From Streptococcaceae bacterium ESL0687 (GTDB lineage: Bacteria > Bacillota > Bacilli > Lactobacillales > Streptococcaceae), in NCBI GenBank assembly GCA_029392475.1, contig CP113940.1:930001-994000 (forward strand): 64,000 nt of DNA. Reading direction: 5' to 3'. Under the pieces are notes generated by a model that saw nothing but the letters and a program-made list of their open reading frames with translations, searched no databases and had not been told where the DNA came from. This document shows, piece after piece, positions 48,253-57,817 of the stretch (positions are counted from its first letter, which is position 1; every line of letters begins with the position of its first letter). A program made the translations under genes and the position numbers.

Positions 48253-48935
48253 CTTACAACCTCCTCAAGTTGCTTAATCTGCTCTTCAATTAGCTGGGCC
48301 TTGTCCTGGTCCTTGCTATTTTCCTTAAGGTTTTTTAAGATTTTTTGATTTTTATCAAGTTCTTTCAACCATTTTTTCTTAAAAATAGCCGATTTTTCCT
48401 GAAGCAGGAAGGGACCAAATTTGATTTCTTGAGGACTTAGACTAGAATTTCCGTGGACGGCTACAAGAACCTCATAGATTTTATCATTTTCTTCCAAGAT
48501 TACCTCTTGTTCAATGGTAAAACCGTTAGCCACAAGCCAGGTCCTAAGATTATTCTCGCTATTATTTGGCTGGAGGACAAGTTTTGTAACTCCTGAAAGC
48601 TTTTCTTTACCGCCTTCAAGAATTTGAGCAATTAGGCTTCCGCCCATACCAGCAATACTTATGGCTGTAACCTGGTCCTCAGGCTCAAAGGCCGCAAGGC
48701 CATTGGCTAGTCTGACCTCAATTTGATTACTCAAACCTTCTTTTTTAACATTATTAAGGGCACTCTCATAAGGACCTTGCACAACTTCTCCTGCAAGAGC
48801 CTTCTGGATTTTACCTCTTTTAATTAGGTTAATCGGCAGATAAGCATGGTCGCTTCCCACATCCAAAAGGTGGGCATCTTGGGGGACAAAATCTCCCACT
48901 ACTTGTAATCTATAAGATAATTTATCCTTGTTCAT
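48249..48935 (-). CDS. trmK: tRNA (adenine(22)-N1)-methyltransferase
   Basis: S-adenosylmethionine methyltransferase of 228 residues of the TrmK family. The cofactor motif is LLDVGSDHAYLPINLI, and the family-specific ISIAGMGGSLIAQILEG and LVLQPNNSENNLRTWL are present. It methylates A22 in the D-loop of some tRNAs. It overlaps nth by 14 bp and nif3 by 4 bp: operon dnaD-nth-trmK-nif3. Confidence 0.93.
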   Translation of the reverse strand: MNKDKLSYRLQVVGDFVPQDAHLLDVGSDHAYLPINLIKRGKIQKALAGEVVQGPYESALNNVKKEGLSNQIEVRLANGLAAFEPEDQVTAISIAGMGGSLIAQILEGGKEKLSGVTKLVLQPNNSENNLRTWLVANGFTIEQEVILEENDKIYEVLVAVHGNSSLSPQEIKFGPFLLQEKSAIFKKKWLKELDKNQKILKNLKENSKDQDKAQLIEEQIKQLEEVVR

Positions 48936-49581
48936 TTAATTCTTTCTTTCCGTAAGCACAATAAGGGTAAACAGGGCAATTTAAGCATTTGGGATTTCTT
49001 GCTGTACAGTGGTATCTCCCAAAGAAAATTAACCTGTGGTGGTCAACAACCCACTCATCTTCAGGTAAAAATTCCATTAGTTTTTTTTCAACCTCAAGAA
49101 CACTAGCCGACTGCTTGATAATGGGCAGTCTTTTGGAAATCCGCTCTACATGGGTATCAACAGCAATACCAGGAACCCCAAAGGCATCTCCTAAAACAAC
49201 ATTTGCAGTCTTCCTTCCAACTCCAGGAAGGGTTTCAAGTTTCTTTTTATCAAGAGGAATTTCCCCGCCAAAGTCCTCAAGCAGCTTTTTAGAAGCCGCA
49301 ACAATGTTCTTGGCCTTGGTTCTATAAAGACCAATTGTCTTAATCAAGGCTTCAACATCAGATATGTCAGCTGCTGCAAGCGACTGGACATCAGGGTATT
49401 TGGCAAACAGGCCTGGTGTTGCCTTGTTAACTCCTTTGTCTGTTGCCTGGGCTGAAAGGATGGTCGCAATCAGTAGTTGAAAGGGGGTAGCTGCTACAAG
49501 TTCCCCGTGGGCATCGGGATACATCTGGGCAATAATATCCATCACTTCACGAAATTTTCTCTTGCCTATTGGTCTAGCCAT
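48922..49581 (-). CDS. nth: Endonuclease III
   Basis: DNA glycosylase/AP lyase of 219 residues for oxidised pyrimidines. The helix-hairpin-helix ETLPGVGRKTANVVL holds the catalytic Lys, and the catalytic Asp is in GIAVDTHVERIS. A C-terminal [4Fe-4S] site has four Cys with spacing C-x6-C-x2-C-x5-C (TARNPKCLNCPVYPYC). The start is supported by AAGGAG upstream, 20 bp after dnaD. Confidence 0.96.
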   Translation of the reverse strand: MARPIGKRKFREVMDIIAQMYPDAHGELVAATPFQLLIATILSAQATDKGVNKATPGLFAKYPDVQSLAAADISDVEALIKTIGLYRTKAKNIVAASKKLLEDFGGEIPLDKKKLETLPGVGRKTANVVLGDAFGVPGIAVDTHVERISKRLPIIKQSASVLEVEKKLMEFLPEDEWVVDHHRLIFFGRYHCTARNPKCLNCPVYPYCAYGKKELNEQG

Positions 49582-49601
49582 GGACTTTCTCCTTCCGAAA
49601 T

Positions 49602-50315
49602 TTAATCATCTTTCTTCCACTGGTGAATGGGAATAGGTGTAGTTTGAGTGGGCTGTTTGGAAGCCTGCTTACTTGCCTCAAGGGCTCTTGCGTCCTGCTT
49701 TCTACGAATGTCAGCTTCCGTTTTTATCCCCTCACTGCGCCAGTTTCTAAGGATGGCCCTGATATAATTAAGGCTGATTTTACGATTTAAAACAGCCTCT
49801 CTTAGGGCCAGCTTAATCAGATTTGGATCATACTTATCTTCAACAACCCAGTTTCTTATCTCCTCTACTTGGAAGGGGGTAATTGAACCCATTTCACTTT
49901 CAAAATTCTGCAAGAGTTCTCTGAAGGAATTATCCTGGGAAATATCTTGACCCGCTGGGTCACTGAGCCCATCTGAGAGATTTTGACTTTTAGAGTCTCC
50001 TTGGCTAGCAGCTAGGACTTGATCAAGTTTAGCAAAGGCATAGCTTGCATCAAACATGGTGTCAATACTTCCACCAGCTTCAAAAATAGTAACTTTCAGG
50101 CAACCACCTTCTTGAAGGTTTTTAATGGCACAGTTAACCTCAGAAGTTTGCTTGTTGAGGGCCCTTGCGATAACACTCGGGGCAACCTCTGCATTTTCAT
50201 AGAAAAACAACCATACTGCAAAGTCAAATTCATTTGCAAATAGTTGATGAAAATTACTTAGTAGCTCATGGGGGAGAACAATGTGTCCAGCCCGGTATTT
50301 ATTAAAATATGACAT
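49602..50315 (-). CDS. dnaD: Replication initiation protein DnaD
   Basis: Primosome protein of 237 residues. The N-terminal winged-helix domain (about 1-100) is followed by the DnaB/DnaD C-terminal domain with FQVEEIRNWVVEDKYDPNLI and YIRAILRNWRSEGIKTE. It loads the replicative helicase with DnaB and DnaI. First gene of dnaD-nth-trmK-nif3, with AAGGAGG before the start and a large hairpin further upstream. Confidence 0.93.
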   Translation of the reverse strand: MSYFNKYRAGHIVLPHELLSNFHQLFANEFDFAVWLFFYENAEVAPSVIARALNKQTSEVNCAIKNLQEGGCLKVTIFEAGGSIDTMFDASYAFAKLDQVLAASQGDSKSQNLSDGLSDPAGQDISQDNSFRELLQNFESEMGSITPFQVEEIRNWVVEDKYDPNLIKLALREAVLNRKISLNYIRAILRNWRSEGIKTEADIRRKQDARALEASKQASKQPTQTTPIPIHQWKKDD

Positions 50316-50342
50316 CCTGCCTCCTTAACTCATTCAAAAACT

Positions 50343-50378
50343 CACGCGCATCCCCAGAACATTGCGTTCTAGGGCGTG
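50343..50378 (-). repeat. Imperfect hairpin in the dnaD leader
   Basis: On the minus strand CACGC-CCTAGAAC and GTTCTGGGG-ATGC-GCGTG can pair with one G-U and a bulge around a GCAAT loop. No T6 run follows directly. It contains GCGCGTG, the lactococcal Chi heptamer. Confidence 0.55.
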
Positions 50379-50385
50379 TTATAGC

Positions 50386-50409
50386 AAAAAAAATCGCCAT
50401 TACAGCGAC
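50386..50409 (-). terminator. Terminator of apt
   Basis: TCGC and GCGA around a 7-nt loop, followed by eight T on the minus strand, ends the rnz-SDR-recJ-apt transcript. Confidence 0.75.
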
Positions 50410-50415
50410 TTATTA

Positions 50416-50928
50416 TTAATAGTGCATTAGAACCTTGTAGTCGTAGTCTCCAATTGCTTCACGTCCTTTAAGGTCGTCTAGCTCAATTAGGAAGGCACAT
50501 CCTGCAACGATTCCACCAAGAGACTCGATCATCTCGATTGTAGCCTTAACAGTTCCACCAGTAGCAAGTAAATCGTCAACGATTAGAACACGTTGTCCTG
50601 GTTTGATTGCATCCTTGTGCATTGTTAAAGTATCTACACCGTACTCTTTTTCGTAGTCAGCACTGATTACTTCACGTGGAAGTTTACCAGGTTTACGAAC
50701 TGGGGCAAAACCGATTCCAAGTTCTACAGCTACTGGACATCCAACGATAAATCCACGTGCTTCAGGTCCCACAATCATATCAATTTTCTTGTCAGTCGCA
50801 TATTGTACAATTTCACGCACTGCATAGCTATAAGCATTTCCATCAGCCATAAGAGGCGAGATATCACGGAAGGTGATTCCTTCTTGTGGGTAGTTGGGGA
50901 TACTTGCTATATAATCTTTAAGATTCAT
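50416..50928 (-). CDS. apt: Adenine phosphoribosyltransferase
   Basis: Purine salvage enzyme of 170 residues making AMP from adenine and PRPP. The PRPP loop is [16 protein letters not shown], and the N-terminus has [17 protein letters not shown]. Last gene of the rnz-SDR-recJ-apt operon, overlapping recJ by 11 bp. Codon usage looks highly adapted, as expected for an abundant enzyme. Confidence 0.97.
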   Translation of the reverse strand: MNLKDYIASIPNYPQEGITFRDISPLMADGNAYSYAVREIVQYATDKKIDMIVGPEARGFIVGCPVAVELGIGFAPVRKPGKLPREVISADYEKEYGVDTLTMHKDAIKPGQRVLIVDDLLATGGTVKATIEMIESLGGIVAGCAFLIELDDLKGREAIGDYDYKVLMHY

Positions 50929-53140
50929 TTTTTTCTTCCTTTAATTCTCTATAAATTTCCTTAACGGGACTTAGGGCAAACAATTCTTGCACCTTAACCT
51001 TACCCTGTAAATCCTGGTAGATTTTACTTTCAGAAATTTCCTTTTTCTTTGCTTCTTTATTAACAGTCATAATACCATCACGAATTTCAACAAATTCTAG
51101 TTCCTCAAAAATCTTAATCATCTTGATTAACAAAATGCCTGGAATTTTTAAGTAACTTGAAAGGGCTGAAAGTTTGTGGCGAACATCAAACTCAGGATGC
51201 TGGTAAATTGTTTTATAGAGCCTTGCAAACTGCTCACGAGAGCCAGCTCCTGTTAAATAAAACTCGTCCTTAATCCTATTTTCAAAGTAAATAGCCTCAA
51301 AATCATGGCTACTTATGAGCTTACTCAAAGCCTTAGGATTATCTGGAGTCGACTGCACATATAAGACCTTGTCTATTATACCACTATTATCCAAATTTTC
51401 ATCAAATAAATAAGCATTTGATGGAATTTTTATTTTTTTAGAACGAAGGTCAAAAAGTTGGACCCCTTGAGCTCTTGCATCCATAACCATCAGCTGGACG
51501 CTACTTACTCCGTTCCACTTATTTACAGATAGGGTAAAGGCAAGTTCTGTCTCAGCCTGCTCAAATTCAAACTTCTCTTGACCATGACCAAAAAAGACTG
51601 CATCAACCATTTTTTTATCCTGCTCAAGCTTAAGCTTCAAATGGCTACCGTCTTGACCCATCGATCTTGCATCCTTAACACTATAGTCAGTCAGTAAAAA
51701 TCTAGGGCGGGGATTATCCATCCCGTAAGGGCCAAGAAGGTCTAAATCCTTGACCAAATCAAGGGAGATATCTGAAAGCTTGAGGGCGCCGTCTAATTTA
51801 AGGGTGTCCTTGCGGCCTAAATCAACTTCCTGCTCTTCTATAAAGTCAATCATCCCCTCCTTGATTTGTAAAAGATTATCAAGGGAGAAGGTCATTCCAG
51901 CTGCCTGGGCATGGCCACCAAAGCTGATAAATAGGTCCCGCATGGGATCTAGGGCCTCAAAAATATTATAGGCTAGAGGACTGCGGGCACTTCCCTTAAG
52001 GATTCCTTCTTCATTATTTAAAATAATGATTGGTTTGCCTGTCTTTTCAAGTAGCCTTCCAGCAACAATCCCTAAAACTCCCTGGTGCCAATCTTCCTTA
52101 TATAGAATTTGAACAGGGGCGTCATCCATCATATCTAGGGCCTCTTTGGTAATTTTTTCAACCAAGGCCTTGCGCTCAGTATTCTTGTCATCAATCTCTT
52201 TGGCAATTTGGCTGATCAACTCATCATCCCAACCAATTAAAAGCTCGATGGCTGGATTAGGATCATCCAAACGACCCAGGGCATTAAGCCTTGGTGCCAG
52301 TTGGAAACCTACAGTATCCTCATTGACATCAGCTAGGTCTACCCCTGAAAGATTCATCAGTTCAAGAAGACCAAAGCGTTCTGTTTGAGCCAAAATCTGA
52401 AGGCCGTACTTAACTAAAATCCTATTTTCACCGGTCAGGCTGACCATATCAGCAATGGTTCCAATAGCAACAAGATCAAGCATCTCAGTTGGAATGTATT
52501 CCAAAAGGGCACAGGCCAGCTTGAAGGCCACCCCAACTCCTGCTAGATGCTTAAAGGGATAGTCAGCTCCCTTGTGTTCTGGGTGGACGATGGCATAGGC
52601 ATTAGGAAGAACTTCTGGCATGGCATGGTGGTCGGTTACAATGACATCAACCCCGCGTTCTTGGGCGTAAGCGATAGCCTCAAGACCTGCCACCCCGTTA
52701 TCAACTGTGATAATAAGACTTATGGCTTCATTATCAATATAGTACTGGTAGACGTCCTGGTTAGGCCCGTAACCATCTGTAAAACGGTTGGGCAGGTAGA
52801 CGACAGACTCAGCCCCAAGCTCATCTAGGGCTGTTTTAATAACAGAGGCCGAGGTCATCCCGTCAGCATCATAATCCCCGTAGATTAAAATATTTTCGCC
52901 CGCTTCAATGGCAGCTAAAATTCGGTCAACGGCTGGTCTCATATCATTGAGTAAAAAGGGATCATGAAGACCATCAAGACTTGGATTTAAAAAGTCAGCC
53001 ACCTTCTTTTCATCATCAATTCCCCTATTCCAAAGGATTTGACCGCTCAAACTATTTAATTTATTGTCCTTGATTACTTGTTCAAAGGCTGGATCATAGG
53101 ACTGACTGTCCAAAATCCAATCCTTACTTGCTTCTATCAT
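50918..53140 (-). CDS. recJ: Single-stranded-DNA exonuclease RecJ
   Basis: 5'-3' exonuclease of 740 residues for recombination and base-excision repair. DHH domain metal residues are in [27 protein letters not shown] and [13 protein letters not shown]. The DHHA1 motif is [14 protein letters not shown], followed by an OB domain. The extra C-terminal domain of about 190 residues (RecJ_C) is typical of Bacilli. It precedes apt, as in streptococci. Confidence 0.96.
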   Translation of the reverse strand: MIEASKDWILDSQSYDPAFEQVIKDNKLNSLSGQILWNRGIDDEKKVADFLNPSLDGLHDPFLLNDMRPAVDRILAAIEAGENILIYGDYDADGMTSASVIKTALDELGAESVVYLPNRFTDGYGPNQDVYQYYIDNEAISLIITVDNGVAGLEAIAYAQERGVDVIVTDHHAMPEVLPNAYAIVHPEHKGADYPFKHLAGVGVAFKLACALLEYIPTEMLDLVAIGTIADMVSLTGENRILVKYGLQILAQTERFGLLELMNLSGVDLADVNEDTVGFQLAPRLNALGRLDDPNPAIELLIGWDDELISQIAKEIDDKNTERKALVEKITKEALDMMDDAPVQILYKEDWHQGVLGIVAGRLLEKTGKPIIILNNEEGILKGSARSPLAYNIFEALDPMRDLFISFGGHAQAAGMTFSLDNLLQIKEGMIDFIEEQEVDLGRKDTLKLDGALKLSDISLDLVKDLDLLGPYGMDNPRPRFLLTDYSVKDARSMGQDGSHLKLKLEQDKKMVDAVFFGHGQEKFEFEQAETELAFTLSVNKWNGVSSVQLMVMDARAQGVQLFDLRSKKIKIPSNAYLFDENLDNSGIIDKVLYVQSTPDNPKALSKLISSHDFEAIYFENRIKDEFYLTGAGSREQFARLYKTIYQHPEFDVRHKLSALSSYLKIPGILLIKMIKIFEELEFVEIRDGIMTVNKEAKKKEISESKIYQDLQGKVKVQELFALSPVKEIYRELKEEKNES

Positions 53141-53163
53141 AAAACCCTCCTATTCCTTGCAGA

Positions 53164-53925
53164 TTATTTAAGGTTAAAAAGACCTCCTGCCAAAAAATCA
53201 CCTAATTTTGGAAAAAGATTATAGGCCTGGGCTCCAAGAGCCATGATTTTTGGAAGGTTAATTTCCCTCTTGTTTTTACCAATATTTTTAACAATTTTCC
53301 TGGCAACCTTATTGGGGTCTAGGATAATAAAGCCAACCTTTTTCAGGTAGTCCCCACTTTCATCAGCCCTTTCAAAGAACTTAGTTTTAATTGGTCCAGG
53401 ATTCACTGTTGTGACAATGACGTTTGAACCCTTAAGTTCAAGCCTTAGGGCATTTGAAAAGCCAATGACCGCAAATTTTGTTGCCGAGTAGATGCTTGAG
53501 TTGGCAGTGGCCATCTTACCAGCCATTGAGGCAATATTTATAATTTGCCCTGACTTCTGCTGCTTCATGCCCGGTAAAAACCTTCTGGTAATATTCATAA
53601 GGGCCAGGACATTGACCTCAAACATGGCATTTATCTCATCATATGAGTAGGCCATGAAATTCTTAAAATCCCCGTAGCCTGCATTGTTAATTAAAAGGTC
53701 AACTGGGCCAAACTGCCTGCTGACATTACTACAAACAATACCAACCTGCTTGTCGTCAGTAATATCACACTCATACATGTGGATATTAGACCTATCCTTA
53801 TAGCGCTCTAAAAGGGGCTCAATATTGCGAGATAAAAGAATAATATGACGGGCTTCAATTTGATCAACAAGAGAACTTGCAAGTCCACCTGATGCCCCTG
53901 TAATTACTACTGTTTCTAGCTTCAT
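53164..53925 (-). CDS. Short-chain dehydrogenase/reductase
   Basis: NAD(P)-dependent oxidoreductase of 253 residues. The cofactor motif is VITGASGGLASSL, the structural NNAG is present, and the active-site Ser plus Tyr-x3-Lys are in SIYSATKFAVIGFS. The substrate is unknown. The stop of rnz overlaps the ATG by 1 bp and recJ follows after 23 bp; this conserved neighbourhood does not reveal its job. Confidence 0.9.
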   Translation of the reverse strand: MKLETVVITGASGGLASSLVDQIEARHIILLSRNIEPLLERYKDRSNIHMYECDITDDKQVGIVCSNVSRQFGPVDLLINNAGYGDFKNFMAYSYDEINAMFEVNVLALMNITRRFLPGMKQQKSGQIINIASMAGKMATANSSIYSATKFAVIGFSNALRLELKGSNVIVTTVNPGPIKTKFFERADESGDYLKKVGFIILDPNKVARKIVKNIGKNKREINLPKIMALGAQAYNLFPKLGDFLAGGLFNLK

Positions 53926-54854
53926 TAGATTTCAACTTCCTCAAGATCTTTGACTACATGACTGTTTGCAAAATACTTCTTGGCTTCTGCCTCAAGCCTT
54001 TTGGCCTCAGGACCAACATAGCGGGCAGAAATATGGGTCAAGAGCAGTTTTTTAACCTGAGCCGCACTAGCAATTTCTGCAGCCTGTTTGGTGGTTGAGT
54101 GGGCATGATTTCTAGCAATCCTTGCTTCTCTTTCCTCATAGGTCGCCTCATGGACTAAAACATCTGAACCAATGGCCAGGCGAATGGTCGAATCACACCT
54201 TCTGGTATCACCTAAAATAGTCACGATTTTCCCAGGCTTATCAGCTCCGATAAAGTCTGCAGCTACAATTTTTCTACCATCGTCAAGAACCACATCTTGA
54301 CCATTTTTAATTTTTCCAAAAAGTGGTCCAAAGGGAACTCCTGCCTCACGGAGGGCATTAGCGTCTAATTCACCAACCTTATCTTTTTCGACCACTCGGT
54401 AGCCGTAGGAAATAATTCCGTGATCAAGTGGGGCCATGTAGACTTCAAAGGTCGCATCCTCAAAGATTAGACCCTCATCAGATGGTGTCAGCTCATGGAA
54501 GTTAATCCGATATGGAAGTTTAGTTTGCGAGAGTCTAAGGCTTGTCATTACATAGTCCTTAATTCCTGCTGGCCCGTAAAGGTCAAGGTCCACCTGCTCG
54601 TCCCCACTCAGAAAGCCCCTACTTGAAAGAAAACCAGGAAGGCCGTAAATATGATCTCCGTGCATGTGAGTAATAAAAATCTTATTGATTTTACGTGGTT
54701 TCAAGGGAGTTTCTAAAATTTGGTGCTGGGTTGCTTCCCCGCAGTCAAACATCCACATTTCATTACGCTCATCTAAAAGCTTCAAGACCATGCTTGTCAC
54801 ATTTCGCTGCCTAGAGGGCATTCCTGCCCCTGTACCTAAAAATTGTAATTCCAT
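53925..54854 (-). CDS. rnz: Ribonuclease Z
   Basis: tRNA 3'-processing endonuclease of 309 residues. The metal motif is [16 protein letters not shown], with later ligands in HEATYEE, NHAHST and LLTHISAR. The N-terminus [19 protein letters not shown] is the family signature. It trims tRNA precursors lacking an encoded CCA, such as the tRNA-Arg immediately upstream at 55163-55236. First gene of the rnz-SDR-recJ-apt operon. Confidence 0.97.
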   Translation of the reverse strand: MELQFLGTGAGMPSRQRNVTSMVLKLLDERNEMWMFDCGEATQHQILETPLKPRKINKIFITHMHGDHIYGLPGFLSSRGFLSGDEQVDLDLYGPAGIKDYVMTSLRLSQTKLPYRINFHELTPSDEGLIFEDATFEVYMAPLDHGIISYGYRVVEKDKVGELDANALREAGVPFGPLFGKIKNGQDVVLDDGRKIVAADFIGADKPGKIVTILGDTRRCDSTIRLAIGSDVLVHEATYEEREARIARNHAHSTTKQAAEIASAAQVKKLLLTHISARYVGPEAKRLEAEAKKYFANSHVVKDLEEVEI

Positions 54855-55162
54855 TTTATCCTCTTTTACTATTGCTATCTTATACTATCTCATCACCTTA
54901 TTGGCTTTGAATTTCCCTGTAAGGCAAGCCCTACAAATAAAAGCACCTAGTCAGCAAGCAGCACTAAAGTCAACCACATTCAAGGATTTATCCAAGCTTT
55001 AGGGGTTGTAACTTATAGCTAGAGTTCTAAAGGTTTTCCTCCTGCCTACGACTAAGTTCTTTCAATTATTTGGCTGGCTTTACTGGATTTACTGATTTTA
55101 CTAGTAATTTTGCGCCAACAAGAATGTTTATAATCCTACCTAAGGATTCTGTCCGTTTTATT
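54855..55162. other. Intergenic region without a recognised gene
   Basis: About 308 bp between rnz and the tRNA. I see only short AT-rich direct repeats (GATTTACTG-like, near 55085-55105) and a weak AATCCT/AGGATT hairpin near 55132-55148 downstream of the tRNA, which lacks a T-run. Confidence 0.5.
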
Positions 55163-55236
55163 ATCCACCCTAACGGAGTCGAACCGCTGTCTCAAGAACC
55201 GGAATCTTGCGTGATATCCATTACACTAAGGGTGGA
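55163..55236 (-). tRNA. tRNA-Arg (anticodon CCG)
   Basis: Acceptor arms TCCACCC and GGGTGGA pair over 7 bp. The anticodon stem CAAGA/TCTTG encloses loop TTCCGGT with anticodon CCG. The T-arm has the TTCGACT loop, and the D-arm GTGTAATGGATATCAC is normal. CCA is not encoded. CCG reads the rare CGG codon. A promoter lies at 55258-55286 (TTGCTT, 17 bp, TAAAAT on the minus strand). Confidence 0.93.
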
Positions 55237-55257
55237 TGATTTTTTTGCTACCTGATA

Positions 55258-55286
55258 ATTTTACTAAAAATTAGGGCTAAAAGCAA
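55258..55286 (-). promoter_or_regulatory. Promoter of tRNA-Arg
   Basis: TTGCTT (55286-55281) and TAAAAT (55263-55258) are 17 bp apart, about 20 bp before the mature 5' end. Confidence 0.55.
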
Positions 55287-55390
55287 GATGGCTGAAAAAT
55301 TTTTGCCCCCTTGAAAATCATTTGCTTTTTTTATAATTTATGCATACTTTAAAGGCTATAAGGTTTATTTATGCTCTTTTGCTAAGATAG

Positions 55391-55399
55391 TGCTAAAAT
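55391..55399 (+). promoter_or_regulatory. Extended -10 promoter of the 284-residue protein gene, leaderless arrangement
   Basis: TGCTAAAAT ends 6 nt before the ATG with no ribosome-binding site between, and no good -35. It has the same spacing as phoP, rnhC and ferredoxin. Confidence 0.5.
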
Positions 55400-55405
55400 T
55401 AAGCT

Positions 55406-56260
55406 ATGAATAATATTGATAGAAAAACAATCGAGGAACTAACTCGGATTCTGGTGGAAGATCTACCTGAAGCAAGTATTTTAAGACTTTTACAAGAAGG
55501 AAACCTTATTAGTCAGCAGGATGAAAAAGATAGGTTCACAAATAACAGACAAAGGAGACTGGCAGAAACTCTTGTGACCATCTGTGACTACAGCAAGTCA
55601 CCCTATCCCGTCATCAAGTTGATTGAAAGGGCCAACTACCCTGGCCTTTATGCCCTCAAGGAAGACAGGTATTTGGAGGACAGGCTGGATAAATTAAATG
55701 AAATCCTAGCCCTCGAAGGATACCTTTTGGCAACTGACGGTAGAATTTCAGGACCAAGGCTAGAAGAGGAGGCACTTTCTAGCAAAATTCGTCTGGAAAA
55801 ACTTAGGGAAGCCCTGGCCACACGGATCATTAACCAAAGGGTTCAGGAAAAACTTACCGAAGACTACCTCCTTTACAACTACTACGGACTGGTTTCAAGC
55901 CTTGGAGCAGACGTCTTCGCCCACCTGAGGGAGCTCAGTCAAAGTAGACTTTCCGACCACATGCTGATTGAAGGGCTATTCAATCAAGAAAACCCAGTCA
56001 TTATTTTAAGGACCCAAGAAGGCGATAACAAAAAAGCTAAGAGGGACAGGTCAACCAAAGACCTAGTAAATGACCTCAAGCAGATTCAAAAGATCTATAG
56101 GCCAGCAGCCAAAAAAGAGGATAGGCGCTTTGACTTTTCAAACAGGCAGGATGCCGTAAATATTTTACTAATTATTTCAAATGTTCACGACCAGCTTGAT
56201 CAGGCCCAGGTCCTGGAAAAACTATTAAAGGCAGACTTTGGACTGGAAAATAATGTATAA
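55406..56260 (+). CDS. Uncharacterised helical protein, possibly defence-related
   Basis: A 284-residue soluble protein, highly charged and predicted mostly helical; I do not recognise a named family. The N-terminal part (about 1-75) has LLQEGNLISQQDEKDRF and NRQRRLAETLVTIC. A conserved-looking segment around residues 92-118 (LDKLNEILALEGYLLATDGR) resembles linkers seen in abortive-infection-type proteins. The C-terminal part (about 165-275), with GADVFAHLRELSQSRL and AVNILLIISNVHDQLD, recalls the Ymh/TIGR02391 layout but lacks its RNPxxH motif. That likeness is from memory and weak. It sits at the core-accessory boundary next to tRNA-Arg. Confidence 0.6.
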   Translation: MNNIDRKTIEELTRILVEDLPEASILRLLQEGNLISQQDEKDRFTNNRQRRLAETLVTICDYSKSPYPVIKLIERANYPGLYALKEDRYLEDRLDKLNEILALEGYLLATDGRISGPRLEEEALSSKIRLEKLREALATRIINQRVQEKLTEDYLLYNYYGLVSSLGADVFAHLRELSQSRLSDHMLIEGLFNQENPVIILRTQEGDNKKAKRDRSTKDLVNDLKQIQKIYRPAAKKEDRRFDFSNRQDAVNILLIISNVHDQLDQAQVLEKLLKADFGLENNV

Positions 56261-56338
56261 AAACCTGTTCTAGTCAAAACAGGAAGTAAAATTGAAAGCA
56301 AACAAGGCCTAAGGGCTTAGAACAAGGAGGACACTCCC

Positions 56339-57589
56339 ATGGAAAATAAACAGCACTTCTCACTTAAAAAATCGGTAACGGTTGCCCTTGTGGCAACTGC
56401 TATCGTTCTCCCCCTAGTTTTACTGGTCAGTCCGGGACTTAAAAAGTCAGAGACCATGGCTGAAAGTAAGGAGACGACTACCAACAAACAAAAAACAGCT
56501 AAGAAGAAAGACACCAGCAGCCAGAAAAAAGAGACAACAGAAAGTAAAAAAGCCAAAATCACCGCAAGTGGCGACATGCTCTACCACAATATCGTATACG
56601 GGAGTGCCTGGGACGGAAGTAGATATGACTTTGACAATGACTATGAGCTAGTAAAGCCTTTAATTTCATCAGCCGATTTGGCCCTGGGTGACTTTGAAGG
56701 AACCATCAACCCCCAAAGGGAACTTGCAGGCTATCCCATCTTTAATGCCCCAGAAGAAGTTCTCTCAAGTATTAAGGACGCAGGCTTTGACGTCTTAGAC
56801 CTCGGCCACAATCATATCCTTGATACAGGTCTATCAGGTCTTACCTATACCGCAAATGCCATCAAAAAAGCAGGCATGGACTACATCGGAGTAAGTCCTA
56901 ATGATGACCAAATCCTTGTCAAAGACGTAAACGGCATAAAAATTGCCCTTCTGGCCTATAGCTACGGCTTTAACGGAATTGAACAATCAATAAGCACAGA
57001 GGACTACAACAAGTACCTCAAGGACTTAAATCCTGAAAAAGTCCAGGCTGAAATCAAAAAAGCCAAAGAAATGGCAGATTTTGTGATTGTTATGCCCCAA
57101 ATGGGGGAAGAATATAGACTCAGTCCAACAGATGAACAAGTAAACCTTTACCATCAGATGATTGACTGGGGGGCAGATATTATTTTTGGGGGACATCCTC
57201 ATGTTATTGAACCAACTGAAATTATTGATAAAAACGGGGACAAAAAATTTATTATCTACTCAATGGGGAACCTCCTATCCAACCAACGTTATGAAACTCT
57301 TGAAAACTACTGGACAGAGCGCGGGGTTATAATGGATCTTGACCTTGAAAAAACAGGCGACAAGACAAGCATTACAAGTATTAAGGCCCATCCAACCTGG
57401 GTGTCAAGAGAACCCATTCCTGGCAGATACTTTGAAGGCTACCAGGCCTATGACTACCAGGTACTTCTAGCTGAGGACTATCTGCCTGGCGGCAAATATG
57501 CAAACTCCCTAGGAGAAGAAAAAAGAAGCCGGATTGAAACAGCCTACCAGGAAACCATGGATCTCTTAAACCTTAAGTGGCCCCAATAA
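56339..57589 (+). CDS. CapA-like surface phosphoesterase
   Basis: CapA/PgsA-family protein of 416 residues (PF09587). A membrane helix (about 12-32) is followed by a Lys/Thr/Ser-rich linker (about 35-75) and the calcineurin-like domain. Its motifs are TASGDMLYH, LGDFEGTINP, LDLGHNHILDTG, and IIFGGHPHVIEP with the YSMGNLLSNQ segment. Members act in poly-gamma-glutamate capsule synthesis, but no pgsB or pgsC partners are visible, so here it is a stand-alone surface enzyme of unknown substrate. AAGGAGG lies upstream and a terminator follows. Confidence 0.87.
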   Translation: MENKQHFSLKKSVTVALVATAIVLPLVLLVSPGLKKSETMAESKETTTNKQKTAKKKDTSSQKKETTESKKAKITASGDMLYHNIVYGSAWDGSRYDFDNDYELVKPLISSADLALGDFEGTINPQRELAGYPIFNAPEEVLSSIKDAGFDVLDLGHNHILDTGLSGLTYTANAIKKAGMDYIGVSPNDDQILVKDVNGIKIALLAYSYGFNGIEQSISTEDYNKYLKDLNPEKVQAEIKKAKEMADFVIVMPQMGEEYRLSPTDEQVNLYHQMIDWGADIIFGGHPHVIEPTEIIDKNGDKKFIIYSMGNLLSNQRYETLENYWTERGVIMDLDLEKTGDKTSITSIKAHPTWVSREPIPGRYFEGYQAYDYQVLLAEDYLPGGKYANSLGEEKRSRIETAYQETMDLLNLKWPQ

Positions 57590-57617
57590 TTCTATTAATA
57601 TAGAAAAAATAAAAAAA

Positions 57618-57640
57618 CCGAGAAGATTTCTCGGCTTTTT
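57618..57640 (+). terminator. Terminator of the CapA-like gene
   Basis: CCGAGAA and TTCTCGG with a 3-nt loop, followed by a T-run. Confidence 0.85.
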
Positions 57641-57770
57641 CATTTTTTAAGAGTTTATTTTTAGGAGTCTTTACTAGGAGTAACTTGACTATGGGTTAAA
57701 TGATAGCACAGTATATGAAGGTCATCATCAGTCTAAAGACCTATTTTCTAGTAAAGCAATAAAATTTTAT

Positions 57771-57800
57771 AAAAAAGCTAGAAATTATATCTAGCTTTTT
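57771..57800 (-). terminator. Terminator of the MBL-MoaF-DUF4357 operon
   Basis: AAAAGCTAG and CTAGCTTTT around a 9-nt loop, with six T following on the minus strand. Confidence 0.75.
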
Positions 57801-57817
57801 GCTTATCTTAATTAAAC

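Noticed and set aside
55163-55236. tRNA-Arg as attachment site of an integrated element
   Set aside because: The accessory genes lie on the 5' side of the tRNA, there is no integrase, and I found no repeat of the tRNA 3' end in the window.
57650-57770. Small reading frame between the CapA-like and DUF4357 genes
   Set aside because: The longest frame is about 20 codons and has no ribosome-binding site; the stretch seems to be plain spacer.
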